DNA from: Pantoea cypripedii
Lineage (GTDB): Bacteria; Pseudomonadota; Gammaproteobacteria; Enterobacterales; Enterobacteriaceae
DNA: 64,000 nucleotides
Direction: 5' to 3'
Assembly: GCF_002095535.1 (NCBI RefSeq)
Contig: NZ_MLJI01000001.1
Location: 4,329,755 to 4,393,754 of the forward strand
The notes under the pieces were generated by a model. The model did not search any database. It worked only from the letters and a program-made list of their open reading frames with translations, and was not told the origin of the DNA. A program made the translations under genes and the position numbers. How positions within the stretch are numbered: the stretch's first letter is position 1; every line of letters begins with the position of its first letter. This document shows, in pieces, positions 9,301 to 22,130 of the stretch.

Positions 9301-10426
9301 GTTACGCCTGGCGATTGTCCGCCAGAAGTATCGTCCGGATGGCGGTGCCGAGCGTTTTATCTCACGCGCGCTGGAAGCCCTCGACAGCGAGCAACTCGAT
9401 CTGAATATCATCACCCGCAGCTGGCAGGGCACGCCCAATCCAGCATGGCATCTGCATATTTGTAATCCGGCAAAATTCGGGCGGATTTCACGCGAGCGGG
9501 GCTTTGCTCAGGCGGCACGAGCCTGCTGGGAGCGGGAGAAGTTTGATATTGTGCAGAGCCATGAACGCATTGCCGGATGCGATATCTTTCGTGCCGGGGA
9601 TGGCGTACACCGTGTCTGGCTGGAACAGCGGGCGCGCATCGTCTCAGGCTGGCAGCGGCTGAGCGCCACGCTGAGTCCCTATCATCGTTATGTGTTGCAG
9701 GCGGAAAGCGAGATGTTCAATGCGCCTTCGCTGAAGGCGGTGATCTGTAACTCAGAGATGGTAAAGCAGGATATTTTGCGTTGTTTTACGCTGGATGCCC
9801 GCAAAATCCATGTTATTCACAACGCGATTGATAGCCAACGCTTTCAGCCCGCGACCGAAGCGCAACGTCACGCATCACGCCAGCAACTGAGTTTGCCGCA
9901 GGATGCCACCGTGATGATTTATGTCGGCTCCGGTTTTGAGCGCAAAGGGTTAAAGGCAGCGATTGAAGCTGTCGCACGCAGCGATCGCTATCTGATTGTG
10001 GTCGGCCAGGATAAACAGCTGACGCGTTATCAACAGCTGGCGAATCAGCTGAATTGCCTCGATCGGCTACGCTTTGTTGGCGTACAGCAGGATGTGCAAC
10101 CCTTCTACCATGCCGCCGATGCGCTGCTGTTGCCCACCCTCTACGATCCTTTTCCGAATGTAGTGCTGGAAGCGATGGCCTGTGGCCTGGCGGTGATTAC
10201 CAGCACCGGCTGTGGCGGTGCCGAATTTATCCAGGCTGGTCAGGAAGGATTCGTTTGTGATGCGTTGGATATCAAGGCATTAAATGAGGCGGTGCTGGCG
10301 ATACCTTCCCTTTCGCAGAATTCCGCGCTGGGTGAGGCCGCACGCCGCAGAATTGAACCTTATGGTCCAAAACGTCTGGCACAGGCGTTGACCTCGCTTT
10401 ATCAGCAAGTGTTACAGCCGGTTTGA
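9293..10426 (+). CDS. wabG: Core glycosyltransferase WabG (GT4)
   Basis: A 377-aa GT4 enzyme starting MTKLRLAIVRQKYRPDGGAE, with AQSHER-type context (IVQSHERIAGC, FRAGDGVHRVWL) as in Klebsiella WabG, which adds galacturonic acid to HepII. The GT-B donor half has VGSGFERKGLKAAIEAV and LYDPFPNVVLEAMACGLAV. The start at 9293 overlaps the end of waaQ; longer reading frames upstream lie inside waaQ and are artefacts. The exact donor in this organism (galacturonate or glucose) cannot be told from the sequence. This gene is the main sign that the core is of Klebsiella/Serratia type rather than E. coli type. Confidence 0.85.
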   Translation: MTKLRLAIVRQKYRPDGGAERFISRALEALDSEQLDLNIITRSWQGTPNPAWHLHICNPAKFGRISRERGFAQAARACWEREKFDIVQSHERIAGCDIFRAGDGVHRVWLEQRARIVSGWQRLSATLSPYHRYVLQAESEMFNAPSLKAVICNSEMVKQDILRCFTLDARKIHVIHNAIDSQRFQPATEAQRHASRQQLSLPQDATVMIYVGSGFERKGLKAAIEAVARSDRYLIVVGQDKQLTRYQQLANQLNCLDRLRFVGVQQDVQPFYHAADALLLPTLYDPFPNVVLEAMACGLAVITSTGCGGAEFIQAGQEGFVCDALDIKALNEAVLAIPSLSQNSALGEAARRRIEPYGPKRLAQALTSLYQQVLQPV

Positions 10427-10518
10427 TGAAGTGGTATGAGCAGGCGCCCGGTTTCTGATAACATGCCGCCATCTTGATTTCTTATGCTTTTTGACGCGAA
10501 CCTGTCGTAACGATAACT

Positions 10519-11792
10519 ATGACGACTCTATACACAGCCCTGCTCTATCTGATCCAGCCTTTTATCTGGCTGCGCCTGTGGCTGCGCGGTCGAAAAGCCC
10601 CGGCCTATCGTAAGCGCTGGGCGGAACGCTACGGCTATTGCAGTGGCAAGGTCGAGCCGAACGGTATTGTGCTGCATTCCGTCTCGGTGGGAGAAACCCT
10701 CGCCGCCGTGCCACTGGTGCGGGCGCTGCGTCATCGCTATCCGACCCTGCCGATCACCGTCACCACCATGACCCCGACCGGTTCCGAGCGTGCACAATCG
10801 GCGTTTGGCAAAGACGTGCATCACGTCTACCTGCCGTACGATCTGCCGGGTGCCATCAATCGCTTCCTTGATACGGTCAACCCACGACTGGTGATCATCA
10901 TGGAAACCGAGCTGTGGCCGAACATTATCCGCATTCTGCATCAACGCCAGATTCCGCTGGTGATTGCCAACGCACGCCTGTCCGAACGTTCCGCCAAAGG
11001 CTACAAGAAGCTGGGCGGGTTTATGCGCGATTTGCTGCAAAGTATCACGCTGATCGCGGCGCAGAACGAAGAAGATGGCGACCGTTTTCTCAGCCTTGGG
11101 CTGAAGCGCTCGCATCTCGCGGTGACCGGCAGCCTGAAGTTTGATATTTCCGTCACACCAGAACTGGCCGCCAAAGCTGTCACGTTGCGCCGCCAGTGGG
11201 CACCGCGTCGCCCGGTGTGGATTGCTACCAGCACCCATGATGGGGAAGAAACGATTGTGCTTGATGCGCATCGTCGTCTGCTGGCGCAGTTCCCTGATTT
11301 GCTGCTGATTCTGGTGCCGCGCCATCCGGAGCGTTTTAAAGATGCCTGTGAACTGACGCAAAAACGCGGTTTCAGCTTTACGTTGCGCAGCAGCGGCGAA
11401 ATCCCATCCAGCGCTACCCAGGTAGTGATTGGCGACACCATGGGTGAACTGATGCTGTTGTATGGCATTGCCGATCTGGCCTTTGTTGGCGGTAGCCTGG
11501 TGGAACGTGGCGGACATAATCCACTCGAACCGGCTGCCCACGCTATTCCGGTCCTGATGGGGCCGCACATCTGGAACTTCAAAGATATCTGCGCCAGGCT
11601 GCAACAGGCCGAGGGGCTGATTACAGTTACCGATGTTGTGTCACTGGAGAAGGAAGTCGCCAACCTGCTACAGGATGATGACTACCGCCGTTACTATGGC
11701 CGCCACGCGGTCGAAGTGCTGCATCAAAACCAGGGCGCATTACAGCGTCTGCTACAGTTACTCGAACCCCATTTACCGCCGCGAGCCCACTA

Positions 11793-11793
<1 letters not shown>
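10519..11793 (+). CDS. waaA: Kdo transferase (WaaA/KdtA)
   Basis: A 424-aa GT30 enzyme, normal length. It transfers two Kdo residues from CMP-Kdo to lipid IVA, the step that joins core to lipid A. A hydrophobic N-terminal anchor spans about residues 5-22. The catalytic glutamate is Glu59 in [13 protein letters not shown], and the C-terminal donor site reads [20 protein letters not shown]. It shares its last base with the waaE start (TAATG), so waaA-waaE-coaD are coupled. A 92-nt gap separates it from wabG. Essential in most enterobacteria. Confidence 0.97.
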
Positions 11794-13857
<2,064 letters not shown>

Positions 13858-13883
13858 CTCATCTCCTCAACGAACCGCAGAAA

Positions 13884-13912
13884 CAAAAAACCCGGCCGAA
13901 GCCGGGTTTTTC
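13884..13912 (-). terminator. Terminator between rpmG and mutM
   Basis: A GC-rich stem (ACCCGGC/GCCGGGT) with a CGAA loop. On the minus strand it ends in a run of Ts, so it terminates the rpmB-rpmG transcript and limits read-through into mutM. Confidence 0.8.
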
Positions 13913-13926
13913 GCAGAACACTAAAA

Positions 13927-14097
<171 letters not shown>

Positions 14098-14105
14098 TCA
14101 GTTCC

Positions 14106-14363
<258 letters not shown>

Positions 14364-14487
14364 TCAGCTCGAGCTTTAAAAACATAGGTTTTGGCCGCCT
14401 CGTCAGGCCTTAGCCCGCCCAGGCGAGTTCCATGTGAACCCGCTAAGCTGGCCCAAACGCCAAACCCGAGATTCTCAAAGGTGGCGT

Positions 14488-14516
14488 AGTATACGCCGGT
14501 CAGCGCTGGTGCTCAA
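14488..14516 (-). promoter_or_regulatory. Sigma-70 promoter for rpmB-rpmG
   Basis: On the minus strand the -35 box TTGAGC (14511-14516) and -10 box TATACT (14488-14493) are 17 bp apart. The start point would be near 14480, about 138 nt before the rpmB start. Confidence 0.75.
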
Positions 14517-14526
14517 GTCCCGAACA

Positions 14527-14549
14527 AATAAAGATCCCTATGGATCGGG
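14527..14549 (-). terminator. Hairpin after radC
   Basis: A GATCC/GGATC stem with a 4-nt loop (14533-14546), followed on the minus strand by TTTATTTG. It lies about 40 nt past the radC stop and just upstream of the rpmB promoter. Confidence 0.5.
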
Positions 14550-14586
14550 TAAAAACACACCGTTTCCTCAAGTTTAGCGCGCAAAA

Positions 14587-15240
14587 TTACAGCCAACCAC
14601 GCTCAGCAAAAGAGATAAACTCGCCATGACCGATCACCAGATGATCAAGCAAGCGGATATTCAGCAGTGAGCAAGCTTTGGCGATTCTTTCCGTAATATC
14701 ACGGTCAGCCCGGCTGGGCTCGGCAGAGCCAGAGGGATGATTATGCGCCAGAATCACCGCCGCCGCGTTGAGTTTCAGCGCTTCACGTACGATTTCACGC
14801 GGATGGACTTCGACGCTGCTTATCGAACCGGAAAACATTTTCTGCGCCTGCAAAACACGGTGCTGGTTATCGAGAAACAGCACCATGAAGACTTCTCGCT
14901 CCTGGTGTGCCAGTACGCTTTGCAAATAGTGATGCGTAACCTGGGGATTATCCATCACGTTCTCGCGCGCCAGCTGGCTGGCAAAAAAACGTCTGCCAAG
15001 CTCCGCAATGGCCATCAGCTGTGTCATCTTGGCGACCCCAACACCTTTGATGCCCACTAACTCCTCTTTGCTGGCGCTCATAATGCGATACAACGAGCCG
15101 AACTCATTCAGCATTTGCCGCGCCAGTAGCATCACGCTGATGCCACTGGATCCGGTGCGCAAAAAAATCGCCAGCAGCTCCTCATCATCCAATGCTTCAG
15201 CCCCATGTAACGCCAGCTTCTCTCGTGGTGCCAGTTCCAT
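14587..15240 (-). CDS. radC: RadC family (JAMM/MPN+) protein
   Basis: A 217-aa protein with an N-terminal helix-hairpin-helix region ([20 protein letters not shown]) and a C-terminal JAMM metalloprotease-like domain, with [14 protein letters not shown] giving the HxHPSG...D metal site. The function is unsettled; the old radC repair phenotype of E. coli is now attributed to recG. The ATG at 15240 has a perfect GGAGG five bases upstream. A GTG two codons earlier would collide with that box and is rejected. It is divergent from coaBC, as in E. coli. Confidence 0.93.
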   Translation of the reverse strand: MELAPREKLALHGAEALDDEELLAIFLRTGSSGISVMLLARQMLNEFGSLYRIMSASKEELVGIKGVGVAKMTQLMAIAELGRRFFASQLARENVMDNPQVTHHYLQSVLAHQEREVFMVLFLDNQHRVLQAQKMFSGSISSVEVHPREIVREALKLNAAAVILAHNHPSGSAEPSRADRDITERIAKACSLLNIRLLDHLVIGHGEFISFAERGWL

Positions 15241-15434
15241 TTTCACCTCCGCTCCCCTGCATAACGACTATCCTGCGTGCCTGACCCAATGAAAGCCAGA
15301 GAGTTAAAGGGGTTTTCAGAGCCGCCTCGCAAAGGCCGCAGGCAGGGGAAAAGGGGACCCGGCGATTTTGTGGTAAAGTTGCTGCATCTGTCGTGCCGGG
15401 CCACGGCAACCTGCTTTGAGTTGAGGCGATTAAA

Positions 15435-16655
15435 ATGACGGGATTAGCTGGAAAGAAAATTCTGCTGGGTGTCAGTGGCGGCATTGCCGCTTATAAAGCG
15501 CCAGAACTGGTGCGACGCTTGCGCGATCGCGGTGCCGATGTGCGTGTGATGATGACGGAGGCGGCCAAAGCCTTTATCACGCCACTCAGCCTGCAGGCGG
15601 TGTCCGGTTATCCGGTGTTTGATGATCTGCTCGACCCGGCAGCCGAAGCCGCGATGGGCCATATTGAGCTGGCAAAATGGGCAGACCTGATTGTGCTGGC
15701 CCCCGCCACCGCCGATCTGATTGCCCGCGTTACCGCAGGCATGGCTAACGATCTGGTGACCACCACCTGTCTGGCAACGGCAGCCCCCATCGCGGTGGTG
15801 CCCGCCATGAACCAGCAAATGTATCGCGCTGCAGTGACTCAGGAGAATCTGCAACGTCTGCATGCGCGTGGCATATTGATTTGGGGACCAGACAGCGGCA
15901 GCCAGGCCTGTGGTGATATTGGCCCGGGTCGCATGCTCGACCCGCTGGCCATTGTGGCACATGCGCTGGAATGGGCATCCCCCGTCAACGATCTGCAACA
16001 TCTCAACATTATGATCACCGCCGGCCCGACCCGTGAGGCGCTGGATCCGGTACGCTACATCACCAATCACAGCTCGGGCAAAATGGGTTTTGCCATTGCT
16101 GCCGCAGCGGCAAAACGCGGCGCGAAAGTGACGCTGGTGGCCGGACCGGTTACGCTGCCGACACCGGCATGGGTGCAGCGCGTTGATGTCACCACCGCTC
16201 AGGAGATGGAAGCGGCGGTGATGGCGCAAATCAGCCAACAACATATTTTCATTGCCAGCGCAGCCGTGGCAGACTACCGGGCGGCAAATATTGCCGCGGA
16301 GAAAATCAAAAAACAGGGTGGCGATGATAACGTCACGCTGCAACTGGTGAAGAATCCCGACATCGTGGCAGGTGTGGCAGCACTCAAAGCAGGGCGACCT
16401 TATGTCGTCGGGTTTGCTGCCGAAACCCGTAATGTGGAAGAATACGCGCGGCAAAAACGGGTACGAAAAAATCTCGACCTGATTTGCGCCAACGATGTGG
16501 CAAAAGCGGGCCAGGGGTTCAATAGCGACACCAATGCTCTTCACCTTTTTTGGCAGGAAGGAGAGAAAGTCTTACCGCTCAGTGATAAGACGCTCCTTGG
16601 CCAACAATTATTAGACGAGATTGTCAGCCGTTATGATGAAAAAAATCGACGTTAA
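15435..16655 (+). CDS. coaBC: Bifunctional PPC decarboxylase / PPC synthetase (CoaBC/Dfp)
   Basis: A 406-aa fusion with two steps of coenzyme A synthesis. The N-terminal FMN flavoprotein half (CoaC, about residues 1-190) starts [20 protein letters not shown] and decarboxylates phosphopantothenoylcysteine; PAMNQQMY is its substrate-binding clamp. The C-terminal half (CoaB) carries [20 protein letters not shown], binds CTP and joins phosphopantothenate with cysteine. Its last 20 nt overlap the dut start, the conserved coaBC-dut pair. Together with coaD nearby the window holds three of the CoA enzyme activities. Confidence 0.97.
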   Translation: MTGLAGKKILLGVSGGIAAYKAPELVRRLRDRGADVRVMMTEAAKAFITPLSLQAVSGYPVFDDLLDPAAEAAMGHIELAKWADLIVLAPATADLIARVTAGMANDLVTTTCLATAAPIAVVPAMNQQMYRAAVTQENLQRLHARGILIWGPDSGSQACGDIGPGRMLDPLAIVAHALEWASPVNDLQHLNIMITAGPTREALDPVRYITNHSSGKMGFAIAAAAAKRGAKVTLVAGPVTLPTPAWVQRVDVTTAQEMEAAVMAQISQQHIFIASAAVADYRAANIAAEKIKKQGGDDNVTLQLVKNPDIVAGVAALKAGRPYVVGFAAETRNVEEYARQKRVRKNLDLICANDVAKAGQGFNSDTNALHLFWQEGEKVLPLSDKTLLGQQLLDEIVSRYDEKNRR

Positions 16656-17091
16656 GATTCTTGATGCGCGTGTGGGAACCGAGTTTCCACTGCCAACTTA
16701 TGCAACCTCGGGTTCAGCCGGACTGGATTTACGCGCCTGTCTGGATGAAGCGCTGGAAATCACCCCAGGCAGCACCGTGCTGGTGCCAACCGGCCTGGCG
16801 ATTCATATTGGCGATCCCAGCCTTGCCGCGGTGATTCTGCCGCGCTCCGGCCTCGGTCATAAGCACGGCATCGTGCTGGGTAACCTGGTCGGTCTGATCG
16901 ACTCAGATTACCAGGGACAACTGATGGTTTCGGTATGGAACCGTGGTCAGGACAGTTTCACGCTCCAGCCGGGTGACCGTCTGGCCCAGCTGGTATTCGT
17001 GCCCGTGGTTCAGGCCGAATTCAATCTGGTGGAAGATTTTGACGCCAGCGTGCGTGGCGTGGGCGGCTTCGGTCACTCTGGCCGTCAGTAA
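16636..17091 (+). CDS. dut: dUTP diphosphatase (Dut)
   Basis: A 151-aa trimeric dUTPase that hydrolyses dUTP to dUMP, keeping uracil out of DNA and feeding thymidylate synthesis. Motifs 1-5 are intact, including [30 protein letters not shown], and the C-terminal glycine-rich arm [11 protein letters not shown]. The start at 16636 (second of two adjacent ATGs) gives [10 protein letters not shown] as in E. coli. It overlaps the end of coaBC by 20 nt. slmA follows after 118 nt. Confidence 0.97.
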   Translation: MKKIDVKILDARVGTEFPLPTYATSGSAGLDLRACLDEALEITPGSTVLVPTGLAIHIGDPSLAAVILPRSGLGHKHGIVLGNLVGLIDSDYQGQLMVSVWNRGQDSFTLQPGDRLAQLVFVPVVQAEFNLVEDFDASVRGVGGFGHSGRQ

Positions 17092-17209
17092 CACGCGCTT
17101 TTCGCTCACGCCTCTGCCCTTTTTTTCTTTTCCGCTCTGTGTGCACTGGACACGGGGCAGAAGCGTGAGTGTTGCCTGTTTTTGGTGAATTTCAGGGGTC
17201 TTGAAGGTC

Positions 17210-17806
17210 ATGGCAGAAAAAAAGGTCGCGAAACGGAACCGACGCGAAGAAATTTTGCAGGCACTGGCGCAAATGCTGGAGTCGAGCGATGGCAGCCAGC
17301 GTATCACCACCGCGAAACTGGCGGCGAATGTAGGCGTTTCTGAAGCGGCGCTTTATCGTCACTTTCCCAGCAAAACGCGCATGTTTGACAGCCTGATCGA
17401 GTTTATTGAAGACAGTCTGATTACGCGCATCAATCTGATCCTGAAAGATGAAAAAGAAACAGAAGCACGCCTGCGTTTAATCGTGCAACTGATTCTGGGA
17501 TTTGGTGAGCGTAATCCGGGGCTGACGCGTATTCTGACGGGCCACGCGCTGATGTTTGAACAGGATCGCCTCCAAGGGCGCATCAATCAGCTGTTCGAAC
17601 GCATTGAAGTGCAGCTGCGTCAGGTGATGAAAGAGAAGAAGATGCGTGATGGCGAAGGTTTCCAGACCGATGAAACCCTGCTTGCCAGCCAGCTGCTGGC
17701 GTTCTGCGAAGGGTTGCTGTCACGCTATGTTCGCTCTGAATTTCGCTTTCGCCCCACGGCGGATTTTGATATCCGCTGGCCGTTGCTGGCGACGCAACTG
17801 GTATAA
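17210..17806 (+). CDS. slmA: Nucleoid occlusion factor SlmA (TetR family)
   Basis: A 198-aa TetR-type DNA-binding protein. The helix-turn-helix is at about residues 30-52 ([20 protein letters not shown]). SlmA binds chromosomal SBS sites and inhibits FtsZ ring formation over the nucleoid rather than acting as a local repressor. The start at 17210 gives [13 protein letters not shown]; two codons upstream there is an alternative in-frame TTG that is not needed. It ends 14 nt before a bidirectional hairpin shared with pyrE. Confidence 0.95.
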   Translation: MAEKKVAKRNRREEILQALAQMLESSDGSQRITTAKLAANVGVSEAALYRHFPSKTRMFDSLIEFIEDSLITRINLILKDEKETEARLRLIVQLILGFGERNPGLTRILTGHALMFEQDRLQGRINQLFERIEVQLRQVMKEKKMRDGEGFQTDETLLASQLLAFCEGLLSRYVRSEFRFRPTADFDIRWPLLATQLV

Positions 17807-17820
17807 CCGGGCTTATATTG

Positions 17821-17846
17821 TAACGGCGCGATTTATCGCGCCGTTA
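17821..17846. terminator. Bidirectional hairpin between slmA and pyrE
   Basis: A perfect 11-bp stem (TAACGGCGCGA/TCGCGCCGTTA) with a TTTA loop lies between two convergent genes. T-runs on both sides are poor, so it may act more as an mRNA 3'-end stabiliser. Confidence 0.65.
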
Positions 17847-17850
17847 GTCA

Positions 17851-18492
17851 TTAAATCCCGTACTCTTTACGATACGCACGCACCTTCGCCAGGTGGTCCG
17901 CCATCTCCGGTTTCTCTTCCAGATAATCAATTAACTCGGCCAGAGTAATAATCGCCGTCACCTTACAGCCATAATCGCGCTCCACTTCCTGAATCGCGGA
18001 GATATCACTGCGACCTCGTTCCTGGCGATCAAGGGAAATTAGCACGCCCGCCAGGGTGGCGTTATGGGCATTGATAATATCCATCGACTCACGAATCGCG
18101 GTACCGGCGGTGATAACGTCATCCACCAACATCACTTTCCCCTGCAGCGGGCTACCGACCAGCAGACCACCTTCGCCGTGATCTTTCGCTTCTTTGCGGT
18201 TAAAGCAGTAAGGCACATCGCGGTCATGGTGATCGGCCAGTGCGACGGCCGTGGTCGTGGCAATCGGAATACCTTTGTAAGCCGGGCCAAACAGCAGGTC
18301 GAAATCAACCCCACCGTCCACCAGCGCCTGAGCGTAAAAACGGCCTAATAACGCCAAATCGCGCCCGGTATTAAACAGACCGGCATTGAAGAAATAAGGA
18401 CTTTTGCGCCCCGATTTCAGGGTGAACTCACCAAACTTCAATACCCCTTTGTTCAGGGCGAACTCAATAAACTGACGCTGCCAGGCTTTCAT
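17851..18492 (-). CDS. pyrE: Orotate phosphoribosyltransferase (PyrE)
   Basis: A 213-aa type I phosphoribosyltransferase that makes orotidine 5'-phosphate from orotate and PRPP in pyrimidine synthesis. The PRPP loop reads [13 protein letters not shown] near residue 120, and the flexible loop [11 protein letters not shown] is present. It is the second gene of the rph-pyrE operon. A 49-nt gap from rph contains an attenuator hairpin close to the rph stop, so UTP levels probably control its expression as in E. coli. Confidence 0.97.
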   Translation of the reverse strand: MKAWQRQFIEFALNKGVLKFGEFTLKSGRKSPYFFNAGLFNTGRDLALLGRFYAQALVDGGVDFDLLFGPAYKGIPIATTTAVALADHHDRDVPYCFNRKEAKDHGEGGLLVGSPLQGKVMLVDDVITAGTAIRESMDIINAHNATLAGVLISLDRQERGRSDISAIQEVERDYGCKVTAIITLAELIDYLEEKPEMADHLAKVRAYRKEYGI

Positions 18493-18507
18493 TTCTCACT
18501 CCTCAAA

Positions 18508-18535
18508 TAAAGAAAAGGCGACTCTCTGGTCGCCT
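18508..18535 (-). terminator. pyrE attenuator
   Basis: On the minus strand AGGCGAC, a 6-nt loop and GTCGCCT are followed by TTTCTTT, just 6 nt after the rph stop codon and 15 nt before the pyrE start region. This is the layout of the UTP-sensed rph-pyrE attenuator: ribosomes translating to the end of rph block the hairpin when RNA polymerase pauses at low UTP. Confidence 0.85.
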
Positions 18536-18541
18536 GTTACA

Positions 18542-19258
18542 TCAATCTGCTAACGCCGCTTTCTGCGTCTGAATCAGCTGCTCAATCCCGCCGCGCGCCA
18601 GCGCCAGCAACTCCAGCAACTCTTCATGACTAAACGGCTCGCCTTCTGCGGTGCCCTGCACTTCAATCATGCGGCCATCTTCCAGCATCACCACGTTCAT
18701 ATCGGTCTCAGCGGCGGAGTCTTCCACGTACTCAAGATCGCAACGGGCCTCGCCTTCAACGATACCAACAGAAATGGCGGCAACCATGCCTTTTAACGGG
18801 CTGGCTTTCAGTTTACCGTCGGCCACCAGCTTATTCAGTGCATCGGCTAATGCCACACAGGCACCGGTAATGGACGCGGTACGCGTACCACCGTCAGCCT
18901 GAATCACGTCACAATCCAGCGTGATGGTGTATTCACCCAGCGCCTGCAAATCAACCGCAGCACGCAGTGAACGGGCGATCAGACGCTGAATCTCCAGCGT
19001 GCGGCCACCCTGCTTGCCTTTGGCCGCTTCACGCGCCATACGGCTGTGGGTCGAACGCGGCAGCATACCGTATTCGGCCGTCACCCAGCCTTGCCCCTGA
19101 CCTTTGAGGAAACGCGGTACGCCTTCGTCAACGGTGGCAGTGCACAGCACTTTGGTTTCGCCGAACTCAACGAGAACCGAGCCTTCGGCATGTTTGGTGT
19201 AGTGACGAGTGAGGGTGACGGGACGCACCTGATTGACGTGTCGGCCTGCTGGACGCAT
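18542..19258 (-). CDS. rph: Ribonuclease PH (Rph), full length
   Basis: A 238-aa phosphorolytic 3'-5' exoribonuclease that trims tRNA 3' ends. The whole RNase PH fold is present ([14 protein letters not shown] to QTQKAALAD), with [18 protein letters not shown] as the phosphate/active-site region. Unlike E. coli K-12, where rph carries a frameshift that lowers pyrE expression, this copy is intact and its stop codon sits next to the attenuator, so coupling to pyrE should work. It is divergent from the nupC-like gene. Confidence 0.96.
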   Translation of the reverse strand: MRPAGRHVNQVRPVTLTRHYTKHAEGSVLVEFGETKVLCTATVDEGVPRFLKGQGQGWVTAEYGMLPRSTHSRMAREAAKGKQGGRTLEIQRLIARSLRAAVDLQALGEYTITLDCDVIQADGGTRTASITGACVALADALNKLVADGKLKASPLKGMVAAISVGIVEGEARCDLEYVEDSAAETDMNVVMLEDGRMIEVQGTAEGEPFSHEELLELLALARGGIEQLIQTQKAALAD

Positions 19259-19400
19259 GGTTTCTCTCCGGCTTACTTAGGTTTGGCTGCGCATTATACG
19301 GACTTCCTCCGCGGCTGTCCTGTCCTGCGGCGGCACAATCACAGATGAAATTCTGCCCGCACTGTGGCTAAATGCGCGCTTTCCCTTCTTAAAAAGATAA

Positions 19401-20588
19401 ATGATGACAGCGATACTCCATTTCCTGCTGGCGCTGGTGGTGATATTTGCCCTCGCGCTGCTGGTCAGTCATGACCGCAAACAAATTCGTCCGCGTTTTA
19501 TTATTCAATTGCTGCTGGTGGAAGCCGCGCTGGGCTGGTTTTTCCTGCACTCCGCCAGTGGCCTGGCAGTGGTTAGCTCCGTCGGTGGCTTCTTCGAAAC
19601 CCTGCTGACTTTCGCCGCGCAAGGCAGTGATTTCGTGTTTGGCGGCATGAGCAAACAGGGCCTGGCATTTATTTTCCTCGGCGTACTTTGCCCGATTGTG
19701 TTTATTTCTGCGCTGATCGGCATTCTGCAACACTGGCGCATTCTGCCGCTGCTGATTCGCCTGGTGGGCACCCTGCTATCCAAGGTCAATGGCATGGGCA
19801 AGCTGGAATCTTTCAATGCCGTCAGCACATTGATTCTGGGTCAGTCAGAAAACTTCATCGCCTATAAAGGCATCCTGGGTGATATTCCCGCACCCCGCCT
19901 CTACACCATGGCAGCGACGGCAATGTCTACCGTGTCGCTTTCCATCGTGGGCGCATATATGACGATGATCGAGGCAAAATACGTTGTTGCTGCGCTGCTG
20001 CTGAATATGTTCAGTACCTTTATCATCCTGTCGATCATCAACCCAACGCGTGCCCAGGACGAAGAACATATCGCGCTGGAAAAATTGCATGAAGATCAGA
20101 GTTTCTTTGAAATGCTGGGCGAATACATTCTCGCCGGTTTCAAAGTTGCGATGATTATTCTGGCCATGCTGATTGGCTTTATTGCGCTGATTGCTGCCGT
20201 GAACGCGCTGTTCGCCGCCGTATTTGGCTACAGCTTCCAGCAGTTACTCGGTTATGTGTTTTATCCGTTTGCCTGGCTGATCGGCATTCCATCGGCCGAT
20301 GCCTTGCAGGCCGCCAGCATCATGGCGACCAAACTGGTGGCGAATGAGTTTGTAGCCATGATCGAGTTGAAGAAAGTAGCTGCAGAGATGACGCCACGCG
20401 GTCTGGGGATTTTGTCGGTGTTCCTGGTATCGTTCGCTAACTTTGCCTCGATTGGTATCGTCGCCGGTGCGATTAAAGGGCTGAACGAGGCGCAGGGTAA
20501 TGTTGTGTCGCGGTTTGGCTGGAAACTGGTATACGGTTCAACGCTGGTCAGTTTGCTTTCGGCGGCCTTTGCCGGATTGTTTATCTGA
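19401..20588 (+). CDS. nupC: NupC-family (CNT) nucleoside:proton symporter
   Basis: A 395-aa inner-membrane protein of the concentrative nucleoside transporter family, close to E. coli NupC (400 aa). Shared blocks are [26 protein letters not shown] (nucleoside-binding), [18 protein letters not shown] and [19 protein letters not shown]. It imports pyrimidine nucleosides and adenosine with protons. Two adjacent ATGs (19401, 19404) could start it. The location between rph and yicC differs from E. coli, where nupC is elsewhere, so this is a relocation or a paralogue; orthology with E. coli nupC is likely but not proved. Confidence 0.88.
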   Translation: MMTAILHFLLALVVIFALALLVSHDRKQIRPRFIIQLLLVEAALGWFFLHSASGLAVVSSVGGFFETLLTFAAQGSDFVFGGMSKQGLAFIFLGVLCPIVFISALIGILQHWRILPLLIRLVGTLLSKVNGMGKLESFNAVSTLILGQSENFIAYKGILGDIPAPRLYTMAATAMSTVSLSIVGAYMTMIEAKYVVAALLLNMFSTFIILSIINPTRAQDEEHIALEKLHEDQSFFEMLGEYILAGFKVAMIILAMLIGFIALIAAVNALFAAVFGYSFQQLLGYVFYPFAWLIGIPSADALQAASIMATKLVANEFVAMIELKKVAAEMTPRGLGILSVFLVSFANFASIGIVAGAIKGLNEAQGNVVSRFGWKLVYGSTLVSLLSAAFAGLFI

Positions 20589-20593
20589 TAAAT

Positions 20594-20620
20594 AATGGCG
20601 ACCCTGAGTCGCCATTTTCT
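20594..20620. terminator. Bidirectional terminator, nupC / DUF3574 gene
   Basis: A 9-bp perfect stem (AATGGCGAC/GTCGCCATT) with a CCTGA loop, followed by TTTTCTT on the plus strand and preceded by Ts on the minus strand side, between two convergent genes. Confidence 0.7.
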
Positions 20621-21063
20621 TAGAAGCCAACGCAAACCAGGCCATCAACACGCATCACCGATTCCTGACTGAAGCGTTTTTTGTAGATATCGCGCAGAGC
20701 GTTGATGTTATCTGAGCTGGCGCGATCTGGCGTATGAATCAGCATCAGCGCTTTGCTGTTTTCACGCGCCAGCTTGCCATTCTCCCCCAGCCACTGCCCT
20801 TTCGCGTTATAGACTGAGAGCCCATCTTTGAAACGCGGCGTCACATCACTATCGACAAAGTGTTGCCACTCCTGCTCACTCACCGTACCGCCCTGTGGCT
20901 TACTCATGCCGAACCACAAGGTGGTCTGCATCATCATGTCACCACCGGCACAAACCGGCATTGGCGTACTGGTCGGCGCGGATTGCGTTATGGTGGTGGG
21001 GTGTGTCTGGCAGCCTGCCAGCAGCAATGCCAATGCAAAAGACGCAATAAATTTTGTTGCCAT
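20620..21063 (-). CDS. DUF3574 lipoprotein
   Basis: A 147-aa protein with a lipoprotein signal (FIASFALALLLAGC, lipidated Cys at residue 18) and a Thr/Ser/Pro-rich linker, so it is probably membrane-anchored in the periplasm. The rest matches what I recall of DUF3574: FGMSKPQGGTVSEQEWQHFV, VTPRFKDGLSVY and YKKRFSQESVMRVDGLVCVGF. Function unknown. It converges with nupC and is divergent from yicC. Confidence 0.75.
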   Translation of the reverse strand: MATKFIASFALALLLAGCQTHPTTITQSAPTSTPMPVCAGGDMMMQTTLWFGMSKPQGGTVSEQEWQHFVDSDVTPRFKDGLSVYNAKGQWLGENGKLARENSKALMLIHTPDRASSDNINALRDIYKKRFSQESVMRVDGLVCVGF

Positions 21064-21215
21064 ACAGATTTCCCTGAACTGAATGCCCGTCGGCTATCAT
21101 AGGTCTCTGGTACGAAAAGGCCAGTGCTTAGCTGACTGTATTGCAGGCTTTTACCTGTCATGCCAAAGCGTACCTCGCTATAATTCACTAAATTTTCTTC
21201 ACACGAGTATCGCTT

Positions 21216-22079
21216 ATGATCCGTAGTATGACCGCTTATGCACGTCGCGAAGCCAAAGGCCACTGGGGCAGCGCCGCCTGGGAGCTACGTTCCGTTAACC
21301 AGCGCTACCTTGAAACCTACATCCGCCTGCCGGAGCAGTTCCGCAGCCTGGAGCCCGTGATTCGCGAACGCATCCGCAATCGGCTGACGCGCGGCAAGAT
21401 CGAGTGCAACCTGCGTTTCGATGCCGATCCAGGTTCACAAGGCGAACTGATTCTGAACGAATCGCTGGCAAAACAGCTGGTTCAGGCGGCTAACTGGGTC
21501 AAATTGCAGAGTGATGAAGGTGCGATCAATCCGCTGGATATCCTGCGCTGGCCGGGTGTGATGTCCGCCAAAGAGCAGGATCTCGACGCTATCAATGCCG
21601 AGCTGCTGGCCGCTCTGGACGGTGCGCTGGATGACTTTATCGCCGCGCGCGAATCAGAGGGTGCCGCACTGAAGACGTTGATCGAACAACGCCTTGATGG
21701 TGTAAGCCAGGAAGTCAGCAAAGTGCGGACGCAAATGCCGGAAGTACTGAAGTGGCAGCGCGAGCGTCTGGTTACCAAACTGGAAGAAGCCGAAGTCCAG
21801 CTGGAGAATAACCGTCTGGAGCAGGAACTGGTGATGATGGCGCAGCGCGTTGATGTGGCTGAAGAACTGGACCGCCTCGATGCGCATGTCAAAGAAACGT
21901 TCAACATCCTGAAGAAGAAGGAAGCGGTCGGCCGTCGCCTCGACTTTATGATGCAGGAGTTCAACCGCGAATCGAATACGCTGGCATCAAAATCAATTAA
22001 TGCAGATATCACAGCCTCCGCGATTGAGCTGAAAGTGTTGATTGAGCAGATGCGCGAACAGATTCAGAATATTGAGTAA
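21216..22079 (+). CDS. yicC: YicC family endoribonuclease
   Basis: A 287-aa protein, MIRSMTAYARREAKGHWGSA at the start, with the C-terminal block KKKEAVGRRLDFMMQEFNRE and NADITASAIELKVLIEQMRE typical of YicC. Recent work on E. coli describes YicC as an RNase linked to turnover of the sRNA RyhB; the mechanism here is inferred from homology. A long acidic helical centre (about residues 155-215) is visible. It sits next to rph in E. coli; here nupC and the DUF3574 gene intervene. A hairpin terminator follows. Confidence 0.93.
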   Translation: MIRSMTAYARREAKGHWGSAAWELRSVNQRYLETYIRLPEQFRSLEPVIRERIRNRLTRGKIECNLRFDADPGSQGELILNESLAKQLVQAANWVKLQSDEGAINPLDILRWPGVMSAKEQDLDAINAELLAALDGALDDFIAARESEGAALKTLIEQRLDGVSQEVSKVRTQMPEVLKWQRERLVTKLEEAEVQLENNRLEQELVMMAQRVDVAEELDRLDAHVKETFNILKKKEAVGRRLDFMMQEFNRESNTLASKSINADITASAIELKVLIEQMREQIQNIE

Positions 22080-22101
22080 GAAATTACAGAGTTCTAATAG
22101 C

Positions 22102-22130
22102 TAAAACCCACTTTTTAGTGGGTTTTTTAT
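22102..22130 (+). terminator. yicC terminator
   Basis: AAAACCCACT, a short TTTT loop and AGTGGGTTTT followed by TTTATTTC. A strong Rho-independent terminator at the end of yicC; downstream base composition changes to AT-rich. Confidence 0.85.

Noticed and set aside
10528..11604. 358-codon minus-strand frame opposite waaA
   Set aside because: Shadow of waaA; no domain features.
15444..16544. 366-codon minus-strand frame opposite coaBC
   Set aside because: Long only because of codon bias in coaBC; no protein family resemblance.
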